From the NCBI GenBank assembly GCA_026545225.1, contig CM048845.1, forward strand, positions 60,950,033 through 61,014,032: 64,000 bases of DNA, written 5' to 3'. The notes under the pieces are model-generated. The model had not been told where the DNA came from and did not search any database. It saw nothing but the letters and a program-made list of their open reading frames with translations. Source of the DNA: Cornus controversa (Eukaryota > Streptophyta > Magnoliopsida > Cornales > Cornaceae). This document shows positions 35,641 to 45,789 of the stretch, one piece after another; the stretch's first letter is position 1, and each line of letters starts with the position of its first letter. The translations under genes were made by a program, and so were the position numbers.

Positions 35641-36000
35641 AGTTCTGTTTTTTCATTTATCCAAAAAAAGTCCACTTATATTTTTCCATATTATATGACT
35701 CTATTAATATGTGTAACTGGTTTTGCATTTTCATAAAAATAAATAAATAAAAGTAGAAATGTGTAATGGTTTATTCAGACAAATCAGCTGAATACATTAA
35801 AAAGCCTAGACTTCTTACCTTCAATTTGTTATATATATGTGGGGTCCCCCTCATGGAAAACTCCGTAAAAATATACTTCACCTATGTAACGCTAAGGAAG
35901 AAATCGTCGTAAAGTAATGTGAATGCATATATCAAGTGCAAGTGAACTTTGAAATGGTGAATTGAAACAGTGGCTTGAGGCGTGCATAACGCGGCAACGT

Positions 36001-36033
<33 letters not shown>

Positions 36034-37019
36034 GTGATATGATTTGCCAGAGAGAAAAATAACAATCCTTTTGCACTCTACTTTCCTTGCATTTCTTTTG
36101 TGTCAGTTTTTCAAACTCAACAACAGTGCTCTCTCGGTCTATAATTATAATTCTATCCTATTTCTTCAAATACATTTATTTATAACGGTTAGATAATATA
36201 TTTCATGTTACTTTTTTAGTATTTTAAGTCACCTAAAATTTCTTATACATTTTCCTAATTCAAACTTGGTCTCTAAGATAATGTGTCTATAAATAAGGTT
36301 GATGTATTTTTCATTCAATTCAATTCATATATCAATTCAATCAAATACAAATTTTCCTATATTTCTAATATGGTATTAAAGCCTATCAAATTACTGGTAG
36401 TCTTCATTATTCATCGCCCTCACCACCGGGAATGACACCATCGGTTTCATCCCAGGCAGTCAATGGTAGAAAATAGTTTCCACCAAATCCGGACGCTCTT
36501 ACACAACTAGTTGTCAAATAATTTTCTCTCTTTCACCCTAATTCAAAGGTGACTTGAAGCCCACTCTTCTCTAGCCGAGAAAATTAAATTGGTGGTGTTC
36601 GAATCGTGTTCGCGAAGATTAAAAAATCGGGTCCGCACTCTTTTGCACAACAAAATTATTTTGATCATAACTTCTTCGTTACTAAACCAAACGACCTAAG
36701 ACGAATTCCAAAAGATATGAAATTTGAAGAGCTTCGATTTGATATTTTATATGTCTATATTCTGAGTAGAAAAGTGTGGTCAAATCTATATTTGAAGTTA
36801 TTGTCTTGGCTACGAATTTCTATGCGGGAATTCATCTTTTTCGACTTGGATTTGCAAAGAGATTCAGATTGTTCTTCGTCCAAAGCCGCTAACAAATTGG
36901 AGGCCACCTCCAAGACCCACAATCACTGTCGCCCGACCCTCACATTACTATCTGAGTCTCCACAACTCCCTCGCTCACCGAGTCCTCATCCAGATAGTTT
37001 CGGTGATCACATGTTCTTG

Positions 37020-37460
37020 TGATTGTATTGTATCTTCACAGTTCCGTTACCGCGTCTCCGCATGCTTTCAGTGGTGATCACGCGCTTTTGTGATCGTGTT
37101 GTATCTTCACAGTTCCGTTACCGCGTCTCCGCACGTATTCAGTGGTAATCACACACTTTTGTGATTGACCACCATGTTTCCTTGCGCCCTCCTCGGTGAT
37201 TGACCACGACACTTACATGTGCCTCTTATGATAATCACAAGTCTATGTTGATTGATCACAACACTTGCATGTGCTTCCTGTTGTAATCACATATCTATGT
37301 TGATTGACCACAACACTTGCATGTGCTTCCTATGGTAATCACATGTCTATGTTGATTGACCACAACACTTGCATGTGCTTCCTGTGGTAATCACATGTCT
37401 ATGTTGATTGACCACAACGCTTTTGCGCCCCTACCAGTGGTAATCGTATGCCTTCGCACT
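37020..37460. repeat. minisatellite array I (~65-bp units)
   Basis: Units are built around gtgatcac/gtaatcac words: two units with cagttccgttaccgcgtctc, then about five units with gttgattgaccacaacactt and gcatgtgcttcct. The array is internal to the copia-like element. Confidence 0.8.
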
Positions 37461-37507
37461 TTCATGCACCTTTAGAAGTGGTTATCATCATGCACTCTAT
37501 GTGTCAC

Positions 37508-38198
37508 CACTACAAGAAATCAGGGCTTTAGGGACAGTCAAATCCGTCACAAAAAATCCTAAAATCGTCGCTAATATTCAAATCAAATCGTCACAAAAAG
37601 TGGCATCATGAAAGGTTATTAGTGACGCTCAAGTTTTATCGTCACAAAAAAATGGTGTATTATTTACGATTTTGACCGTCACTAATAACTAGACTACTAG
37701 TGACGGTCAGAAACTGTCACTAATACCCTGTCACAAAAAAGTAGTGTATTAGCATCAGTTTTGACTAGCTAGATATGGTTCTCGATCATGAAGATCAGAA
37801 TCAGTACAAAAGGGATAAAATTAGAGAAATTAGAGATTAGCTGAGAGAATCGAGTGAGAAGGAAGGCTTATGGTTAGGGCTGGTGGGCTTCAAACCAGAG
37901 AGGAATGAGAGAGAAAGAAAGGGGTGAAACTAAAAAAGGTTAGGGTTCATTTGATAGCCGCGAAAATTTTGTGTCAAAATTACCGTTCCAATAAGTAGGG
38001 TAATTAGGGACGGTCCGTGTCAAAATTACCATCCCAATAAGTAGGGTCATTAGGGATGGTCTGTGTCAAAATCACCGTCCCAATAAGTAGGGTCATTAGG
38101 GACGATCCAAGTTAACTGTGCCCAAAAATAGGTTATTAGTGACAATTTTTTGGACTGTCACTAAAGGATTGTTCCTAAAAAACCTAATTCTTGTAGTG
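37508..38198. mobile_element. non-autonomous CACTA element, 691 bp
   Basis: The left end is CACTACAAGAAATCAGG and the reverse complement of the right end is CACTACAAGAATTAGG. A perfect 3-bp target duplication CAC flanks it (37505-37507 and 38199-38201). Removing the element and one CAC restores the array phrase gtgtcactaacacgcttcc, which closely resembles intact array units nearby (tgtcactaacgcgctttc at about 38641). Subterminal tandem repeats (period about 55 bp, 37970-38110, core caataagtagggtcattagg) are typical of CACTA elements. It has no transposase. Confidence 0.92.
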
Positions 38199-38790
38199 CA
38201 CTAACACGCTTCCATGCACCTCCAGAAGTCATCGTGCGCTTACATGCGTCACTAACGTGCTTCTATGTGCCTCTAGAAGTCATACTGCACTTCCATGCGC
38301 CACCATCGCGCTTCCATGCACCTCCAGAAGTCATACTGTGCTTCCATGCGCCTCAACATGCCTGATCTTCCATGCACCGCGCTTCTATGCATCACTAATG
38401 CACTTCCATGCCCCTCCAGAAGTCATACTGCATTTCCATGCGCCACTATCGTGCTTCCATGCGCCTCTAAAAGTCATACTGCGCTTCCATGCGCCACCAA
38501 CGTGTTTCCATGCGCCTCAACATACCGGATCTTCCGTGCACTGCGCTTCCGTGCGCCTTTAAAAGTAGTTATCATCGTGCGCTTCCATGTGTCACTAACG
38601 TACTTCCATGCGTCTCCAGAAATCATCGTGCGATTCCATGTGTCACTAACGCGCTTTCATGCGCCTCCAGAAGTCATATTGCGCTTTCGTGCGCCACCAT
38701 CTCACTTCTATACACCTCTAAAAGTCATACTGCGCTTCCATACACCACCATCGCGCTTCCATGTGCCTCAACATGCCGGATCTTCATAGT
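38199..38790. repeat. minisatellite array II (~58-bp units)
   Basis: About ten units are made of cgcttccatgcg and cctccagaagtcat words. All three forward frames stay open over long stretches, which yields three overlapping frames (38257-38562, 38295-38789, 38489-38836) of low-complexity peptides. These are by-products of the repeat, not supported genes. Confidence 0.85.
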
Positions 38791-39363
38791 TCTGCCATCG
38801 CTTTTATGTATCCAAATTCAAGTTAGTTTCATATAACTCACTTTGAGTTTAAGGGGGCTGTTAGATAATATATTTCATATTATGTTTACTATTCTAAACC
38901 ACCTAGGAATTCTTATACATTTTCCTAATCCATCTAGGATTCCTAATTTATCTAGGACTAGGGTTTCTTATCTCCTAAATAAACTTGGTCTCTAAAATAA
39001 TGTATCTATAAATAGATCTTAAACTATCTATTGTTTCGCAATTTTGAGTAAGAAAATTCCACTTTTCTTTCTCACTTCAAGGAATAATAAAAATAATTAT
39101 TTTTTTATTTTATGTTTTATCAAAAATTAAATTATTGAAATTGAACTCTCGCGAATGCTAAGTCATTTACATTTGATATTTTTTACATACCTGATACTCT
39201 CTGTTAACTAGAAGTTTTTACAAAATTAAAATTAAATTTTGGTGAGCTTGAAGCTTACTTTTTGTGAACCAAAAATTTCACATGTACTCGCCTAGAGTTT
39301 GTTGCGTGCAATGAAAGAAGATGCTTTTTGTTTTCGTATGATATTGTGCACACATAATCAAAA

Positions 39364-39591
39364 GAGCAATGTTTCACGTCTCGAATAAATATCTCGAATC
39401 TATATGGCAGGTGACATAACGCATTATTTTAGGAGATAAAATTAAATTGTGAGTTAGTATTGATGAGATTCCCCGATACACGGAGTCCCGGTGGTCTAAT
39501 ATACATGTTGATGTTTATTTTTATATTAATTAACCACCATATCACCTGTCACATAGATTCAAGATATATTTCGGGATATGTAGCATTTTCC
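39364..39591. mobile_element. Mutator-like MITE 1 (228 bp)
   Basis: Terminal inverted repeats of about 50 bp: left gagcaatgtttcacgtctcg, right (reverse complement) ggaaaatgctacatatcccg, continuing through aataaatatctcgaatctat. Target duplication taatcaaaa/taataaaaa (39355-39363, 39592-39600) matches at 8 of 9. Confidence 0.75.
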
Positions 39592-39606
39592 TAATAAAAA
39601 ATACTA

Positions 39607-39872
39607 GGGAAATGCTAAACTTCATAAAATTATTTCATGATTTTGTATCGTGAATGATGTGACAGGTGATAATACCATTGGAACTCCGTGTATGAGTGAA
39701 AATTTCACAAATACTAATTCACTATTTAATTTTATCTCCTAAAATAATAAAAAATAATAATAAAAAATATAGATTTATTGTTGGTAGAATTCCTATAAAT
39801 ATAGAATTGTTACCTGTCATATCATTCATGATACAAAATCATGAAATAATTTTATGAGGTGTAGCATTGCTC
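39607..39872. mobile_element. Mutator-like MITE 2 (266 bp)
   Basis: Terminal inverted repeats of about 60 bp: left gggaaatgctaaacttcata, right (reverse complement) gagcaatgctacacctcata, continuing through ttatttcatgattttgtatc. Perfect 9-bp target duplication AAAATACTA (39598-39606 and 39873-39881). Its left duplication overlaps the right duplication of MITE 1 by three bases. Confidence 0.85.
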
Positions 39873-39881
39873 AAAATACTA

Positions 39882-40390
39882 AGACAACGTAAAATAAAGA
39901 AAAATAACTGGAAGCCTCGTTTTTTCATCTACAATATGTGCAACAATACATTTGGTGGAAAACATATGCATTAACAAGACATTTGAGTTTTACAAATAAA
40001 ACAACTTTATAGGAAATGATAAATATTATTCAAGGCATGTTATATAAATACAAAAATTAGAATTCGTACATGTGGTGAGACAAATGATTTTTCTGTAAAA
40101 GAGAATTGCACTATGGGTCGACACTAAGTTCATATTTTTTCACAATAATATTAGATGAAATCACAAAAAAGCCTTACAAAAGACATTTCAGGTTGAATGT
40201 TGTTTGATGATCACAAAGTTCTACTGGACACTTCTACTGAAAATTTAGCAATAAAAGTAGAAAGGTGGGAGAAACGCCTTAGAATCAAAAGATTTAAAAA
40301 TTCAGATATGGATAATATAATGGTTACGCCTGAAATCAAAAGATTATCCAAAGTTACCATTTACGATAATTAAGGTCAACAATATAAAAG
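39882..40390. other. gene-free spacer
   Basis: AT-rich sequence between the MITE pair and duplication block B. I see nothing coding and no clear element ends. Confidence 0.4.
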
Positions 40391-40800
40391 AATGGTGAGT
40401 TCATAGATGATGATAAAATTAGTAAAATTGGAGCAAGTTAACATGGGATGAAATCATTAATTAAAAATGATTTGTAAAAGTTAAATATTATAAAAAAAAA
40501 AAAACTTGTGACTGAAAAAAAAGAAAAAATAAAATTTATGTGTTGAACTCATTCATATGAAATTAAAGAAAGGATGATGATAACACAAGTACCAAGTAAT
40601 TAGTTCTAATTTTAATTGTTTGAATGGTACTGACAGGTTGAGAATTTCAATCCTATTGAACATTAGTCTTATCAAAACACTACCCTCATGCTATTTGTTT
40701 GCAATAGTTGCAGAGAAAAGGTTCGTGTAAGCTGGATTGAATGATTGTAAAAGCAGCTTAAATATTTTCATTCTACAAATGATTAATGTAGAAAAATATC
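40391..40800. repeat. segmental-duplication block B (partner 20.76-21.72 kb)
   Basis: This is the uninterrupted partner of block A. It carries the intact site gagcaagttaacatgggatg (about 40431-40450) where block A has its 552-bp insertion. Confidence 0.8.
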
Positions 40801-41217
40801 AATATCTGATCTCTAGAGCAACCCTAGATGGATAACCGAGTTAGCATAGCGCTTGTGTTCGACTTGGCGTAGCAACGAAGATGGTCGACTTGGGATCTAG
40901 GATCTAAGTATCTTGTATCATTGAAAAGAATCACTTAGCTCTGGATGCTATGATGCTGCTTATTCTTTTCTAAAATAAATAATAATAATAATGTCAACAA
41001 TAGAAGATAAAAGTAAAGAAAAAGGAAACTATCATACCTCACCTGCACTGCATGATAACAAGCTTTACTATATCACCGTGGAGTATCTAGTTGGTGACAA
41101 CATGGCCTACCCCTAGCTCCCTTTATCGATTCTTATTCTTTTTTTTTTTTTTAATGATACGTATTCAAACACTTTCTCTACTTATCATTTCAAATTCCTC
41201 AATCCAAATGGAGTATA

Positions 41218-41703
41218 ATGCTTCGTTTAAATAGATAAGAGAGAAAAAAAAAAAAAAGAGAATAGCTTTACTTATGAGAGAAGAGAAAAGAAAAGAGATG
41301 ATTGCAATAACCTTGATTTATATTTGAATAAATATGAGAGAAAAGAAAAAAAAGAATAATATTATTATTTGGATAAGATAGAAAAGAAAAAAAGAAAAAA
41401 GAAATGATAACAATCAAATGACTATTATATCCTTTTATATTTAATGGGATATGAGTGAAATAATAATTTTCTCTTTTTAATTATTGAGGGTAGTTTCGAA
41501 ATTATAAAAGTACCAATTAACTCACTATCCTTTCCCTCTCAATCTTCTCATTTTTGGAAGAATATGATATGAAGGATTAAGAGGGATAACTATCTCTCCA
41601 AATCCCTCATTTCTCTTCATCTAAAGTACTCAAATACAAAATACACTATCATCTCCTTTCTTTTTTCTCCTTATCTTTCCAAATCCTTTGATTCAAACGA
41701 TGC
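41218..41703. mobile_element. possible MITE with short inverted ends
   Basis: The left edge (gcttcgtttaaat) and the reverse complement of the right edge (ggcatcgtttgaatc) are similar. The interior is purine-rich on the left and pyrimidine-rich on the right. No target duplication was verified. Confidence 0.3.
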
Positions 41704-41744
41704 CTAAGAGAAAAATAGAATACTGTCTAAAGAGTAGTGATAAG

Positions 41745-41853
41745 TAGTCTGAATTCAGATTAGTACGAAAGAGGCTTATGTGAGTGGGAGTGATAGGACC
41801 CAACACTCCACTCACATAAAAATCACTCACACTAGTACGAATCGAACTAACTC
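41745..41853. repeat. small fold-back element, copy 2
   Basis: Arms gattagtacgaaagaggctt/atgtgagtggg and ccactcacataaaaatcact/cacactagtacgaatc form an imperfect inverted repeat of the same family as 118-236. Confidence 0.5.
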
Positions 41854-42134
41854 ATTATCCTGGTCTAAATTAACAAATAATTTCTATAATGCATTCAGGG
41901 TCCCATCAAATGAAAGTCCATTGGCTATTAAAGATTCAATATTTTGACTTTGTTTCCTTTCGCGTGTGAATTCTCATATACCAAGTACAGTAAAACCTCT
42001 ATAAATTAATAGCGTTGGGATCACATAAATTCTATTAATTAAACGAGATATTAATTTATCGATAAATTAATAAGTTATTAATTTAACAAGATATTTTATA
42101 TACATTATTTTTTTATTTTCAAAACAAGAGTTTA

Positions 42135-43088
42135 GGGTGGTGATATTCACACTCCTATTTTCTATGTTTGCACTCCCATCTTAGGAGAAATGTCATTTCT
42201 AACCTTTACTTCATATGTGAATGATTAAGGTTTTTCAAAATACTAAACTACCCTTTCAGACATTCTCTTTGTCTCTTATCTTTAATGTTTTTGGTCTCTT
42301 TTTATCAAATCCAAAACAAATACTCAAAAAAATAATAATTCAAAAAAAATATTCTCTCTTTTTACGAGACCAAAAAAAGTTATCTATGTTAATAAATTAT
42401 TTTTTTTGACAAGACCAAATATATATATATATATATATATATAGATATATATCTGTTGAATAAATTATATCTTTTGTCGTGAGATAAAAAAATATCTCTC
42501 TTAAATAAATTATTTCTTTTGGTAGGAATTAAAAATTAAAAAATACCCAAAAAATAGTTATTCATGTTAAATAAATTCTCTCTTGACACGACCCAAAAAA
42601 AAAGTATATAAAAAATTTTATTCTTGTTGAATAAACTATCTACATTGAGAGTACCCAAAAAAAAAAAATTATCGTTATTGAATAAATTATATATTTTGAT
42701 AGGTTCAAAAAAAAGAAATTATCTGTATTGAATATATTATCTCTATTGGAAGAAACCAAAAAATATATATATATTTGTTTAATAAATTATCCATTTTGAG
42801 AAGACAAAAAAAAAAACTATGAACAAGTTATATCTTTTGACAAGATTAAAAAAAAAAGTAGTAAAGAAAGTAAAAAAAGTCAAAATATTTATCTCTTTGA
42901 TAAGACCAAAAAAAAAACATAATAAAGAAACTAAAGGAGTTTAACTTAATAGTATAAAGGGTAGTTGTGATATTATAAAATAAGAGATGGTGTATTAATT
43001 AGTTTATAGACCTTCTTGTCATTTTCTTTAAAAGAAAAAGGTAAGTGGAATGCAACCGTAGAAAAAAGGAGTGCAAATATCGTCTCCC
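42135..43088. mobile_element. Mutator-like non-autonomous element nested in the Emigrant-like MITE, 954 bp
   Basis: Inverted ends of about 50 bp: left gggtggtgatattcacactc, right (reverse complement) gggagacgatatttgcactc. Perfect 9-bp target duplication AAGAGTTTA (42126-42134 and 43089-43097). The interior is mostly a degenerate tandem array. No transposase is present. Confidence 0.85.
42340..42915. repeat. degenerate tandem array inside Mutator-like element
   Basis: About nine units of 55-75 bp carry the pattern gttgaataaattatctcttt, then tgacaagaccaaaaaaa. They are strongly diverged, with variable A-runs. Confidence 0.65.
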
Positions 43089-43093
43089 AAGAG

Positions 43094-43095
<2 letters not shown>

Positions 43096-43128
<33 letters not shown>
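43096..43128. repeat. (TTA)n microsatellite
   Basis: About eleven TTA units start inside the right target duplication of the nested element. Confidence 0.9.
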
Positions 43129-43129
<1 letters not shown>

Positions 43130-43789
43130 CTTGTTAAATTTAACTTATCAAGAAAAGACAAGCAACACTAGATTCATATTTCAAAAAAATATCATAGTCA
43201 GTCCTATATGTACTTTTTCCCAAATTATTAATTTATGTAATAAGTATGACCTATAGAAACCTATAAGTTAATTTCTAAAATATATTATCTTATAAATTTA
43301 ATGAAATTATTAATTTATTACATTGACCCAAGTCGGGACTGACATAATGTATTATTTAAAAGAAATTATTAATTTATCGAGTATTAATTTATAGAAATTT
43401 TACTATAGAATCAAAAGAAAACTTCATGAAAATACAAGAAAAATTAAATGATGGAGCAATTTTGGCTGATAACTACTTGATAACTACAATTGACAGAGGA
43501 GAGGTAACGTGGAACTTTGACCCTACAAGCAGTTTAAACAACATGGGAGTCTAGCTAGCAAACAAGTGGAAGTCCAACCGGCAAAGTAAATCGATAAGGA
43601 TAATAAACACAATCCCTCACTTAATCATAACTATCCCAATTCTTGCTAGACAAGGTAACGGGAGGGATCCCCTACTACAACGCTACTACTATCATTCCTC
43701 TGCAAATAAGAGGGTCTGTCAACCTAGAAAGGTATGCCATAATTTAATACAATTTTTTTATTTTTTTTATAAGATTACAAGTACTAATT

Positions 43790-44160
43790 TGATTGTTGGA
43801 GTGTACCCTGACGGCATCCCACCTACGCGATCACATCTCTTCTGTTTTGAAGGAACGAAGCTCGTGGTCACAATTCCTCTATTTTGAAAGAACGAAGCTC
43901 TGAACCGAATCATGAAAATTTCAACATCAACAGTTGACACCGTCTGTGGAAAATAAATAATTTCATTTTGAAGCCGAGAAAATCAAATTTGTGGTGTTCG
44001 AATCATAACTTCTTTGTTATTGATCGAAACAGGATGAGACAAATTCTAGAAGATAGGAGTATTCCAAGCAGTAGAACCTGGTAAAATATGCATTACAAGC
44101 TGCTATTCCTTAATCTTGGTTGCAAATTTCTACGCGAGAATTTATCTTTTTGAGCTTGAA
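43790..44160 (+). mobile_element. LTR-retrotransposon remnant: LTR end, PBS and leader
   Basis: LTR-like sequence ends ...caacatcaaca at 43932. It is followed by gttgacaccgtctgtgga, a diverged form of the gttggcgccgtctgtggga leader that follows many plant gypsy LTRs. The leader beyond (gaagccgagaaaatcaaa, gtggtgttcgaatc) also occurs in the copia-like element at about 36570-36605. Confidence 0.5.
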
Positions 44161-44529
44161 GTTGCAAAAGGATTGAGAGAAAACAAGGTGGTGGCATGAG
44201 AGAGAAGGAAAGAGACAGAGGGGAGGAGTGCAGTGGAGAGAGATAGAGGTGCAACAATTAGTAGTATGGTGGAGAAAGATAGAGGTGCAATGGAGAGAAA
44301 GAGCGAATGATTGAGAAAATAGAGAGATGAGAGGAGGGCAAGTTTGTCCATTCACATGAATCCTATTATTTTATGATATTAAAAGGAATACTAAATTTAT
44401 TAAAATAAGAAATGAAAAAGGTTGTTTAATTATATCCTAAGGCTATAATTAAAATGTATAGACTACTCCTGACTCACCATGGAGCCGTTGAACACTACCG
44501 TGTGTATATATATTGTGTGTGTCTATGTG

Positions 44530-45230
44530 ATATATAAATTGGAGTTTATTTTTTAAAAACAATAGTGTAAAATTAAGCTTTAATGATGAGATACATGCTT
44601 AACCAAGATTTTAAAGTCCTGTTATTTTGGAAATTCTAACGGGTATCAAAATGCTATTAGTGTTGGGAATTCCAAAGATCACTAACTATTTGTATTAAAA
44701 ATTTATAATATTATTTGATTAAAAGTTATATAAAAATTAAAAAATCGATACATGTTATCTAAATTGGAGTTAATTATTTTTAAAAAAAAAAGTGTAAAAG
44801 CTTTAATTATGAGATGCATGTTTCACCAGCTTTTTAAAACCCTATTACCGTTCAAATCAATTCCAATAAGTATCAAAATTCTATTAGTGTTGGGAATTCC
44901 AAAGGTTACCAACTATTTGTATTAACAATTTATAATATTATTTGTTGAAAAGTTATATAAAAATTCAAAAAACTATACACTCTATAGTTATATAAAAATT
45001 CAAAAAAATATACACAGTATATGTGTGTTATCTAAATTGGAGTTAATTCTTTTTATAAAAAGTATAAAAGCTTTAATAATGAGATGCATGATTTACCAAC
45101 TTTTTAAAATCCATTCCAATAGGTATTAGAATTCTGTTAGTGTTGGAATTCCAAAGCTTACCAACTATTTGTATTAACAATTTATAATATTATTTCACTA
45201 AAAAGTTATATAAAAATTCAAAAAAAAAAA
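44530..45230. repeat. ~230-270-bp tandem repeat, 3 units
   Basis: Three units start at aaattggagttta/aaattggagttaatt (about 44537, 44763, 45034). Each contains gctttaatnatgagatgcat, ctattagtgttgggaattcc, accaactatttgtattaaca and ttatataaaaattcaaaaaa. The middle unit has an extra internal duplication of the last word, explaining its length. Confidence 0.85.
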
Positions 45231-45235
45231 ACCTG

Positions 45236-45785
45236 ATAGGGAGCGGTAAGGACAAAGCGCAAGGCAATTCTCTCATTCCTAAACAGAGTGGGAAACCCGA
45301 CCTTTGTAAATACCATTGCAACTCCTTAACCAAGTACGCAATTACTACCCTTCGAGTGCCTTCAGAACTTCTTAAGTCTTTCCGATTATAACTTAACCGT
45401 CGGAGCGTAGTTGGCCGGCATCACATCGGTGACCCTTCGATTACTTTTTTTCTTGTCTTTTTCAAGTTACATTGACTCGGATCGTTTAACGATTTCTGCA
45501 TCATCAGTTGGCGCCGTCTGTGGGAACGACTTAACTATTCTCCAATAAGCATGATACACTTACAATCTGGGTTAGACATTAGGGCCAAAAGGGATCTTTC
45601 TACCGATCACAACCCGTCAGCTTGGCAAGACCATCTTTCCAATTACAACCCACCAGTCGAACAAGATTTTTCTGTCGGTCAGAACCTTCCAACCAAGCAA
45701 GATCCTCCTGCCGGTCATGACCTGCCAGTCGGGTAAGACCCTCCTGCTGATCACAACCCTTCCATCGACGAAGATGGTATCCCAA
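45236..45785 (+). mobile_element. gypsy retrotransposon 5' remnant: LTR end, PBS and leader/gag start
   Basis: LTR sequence ends catcatca at 45506 and is followed by the PBS/leader motif ttggcgccgtctgtggga (45508-45525). A short open frame (45551-45736) carries a repeated peptide of about 15 residues (PxVEQD..VGQNLPxKQDPPAG pattern). It ends abruptly near 45785 where oppositely oriented gypsy sequence begins. Confidence 0.65.
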
Positions 45786-45789
45786 GGGT

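Larger units (their letters stand above)
36187..39080 (+). mobile_element. non-autonomous copia-like LTR element with minisatellite interior
   Basis: A left LTR (about 36187-36370; starts like gttagataatatatttcat) and a right LTR (38859 to about 39080; tgttagataatatatttcat) share the first ~120 bp and then diverge. A primer-binding site resembling that for initiator Met tRNA (tggtattaaagcc, 36371-36383) follows the left LTR. A polypurine tract (aagggggc) precedes the right LTR. The interior has no recognisable gag or pol, only a leader, a 138-codon frame of doubtful meaning (36606-37022) and two minisatellite arrays. The right limit is approximate and no target duplication was found. Confidence 0.72.
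41988..43405. mobile_element. Emigrant/pogo-like element (Tc1-mariner superfamily), 1418 bp including a nested element
   Basis: The left end is cagtaaaacctctataaatt, the signature of Emigrant-type elements. The reverse complement of the right end is tagtaaaatttctataaatt. TA flanks both sides (41986-41987, 43406-43407). Without the nested Mutator-like element (42135-43088) only about 460 bp remain, so it is a MITE. Confidence 0.78.

Noticed and set aside
36606..37022. 138-codon frame as a real protein gene
   Set aside because: It lies in the leader of a non-autonomous LTR element, partly shared with another element's leader. It shows no gag-like motif, and the sequence at the end runs into a minisatellite.
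38257..38836. Three overlapping forward reading frames as genes
   Set aside because: They are translations of one minisatellite in all three frames, with no start context, conserved domain or splice structure.
44110..44355. Minus frames rich in Ser/Leu/Cys near 44.1-44.35 kb
   Set aside because: They come from a purine-rich (gagagaaagag) low-complexity stretch read on the other strand.
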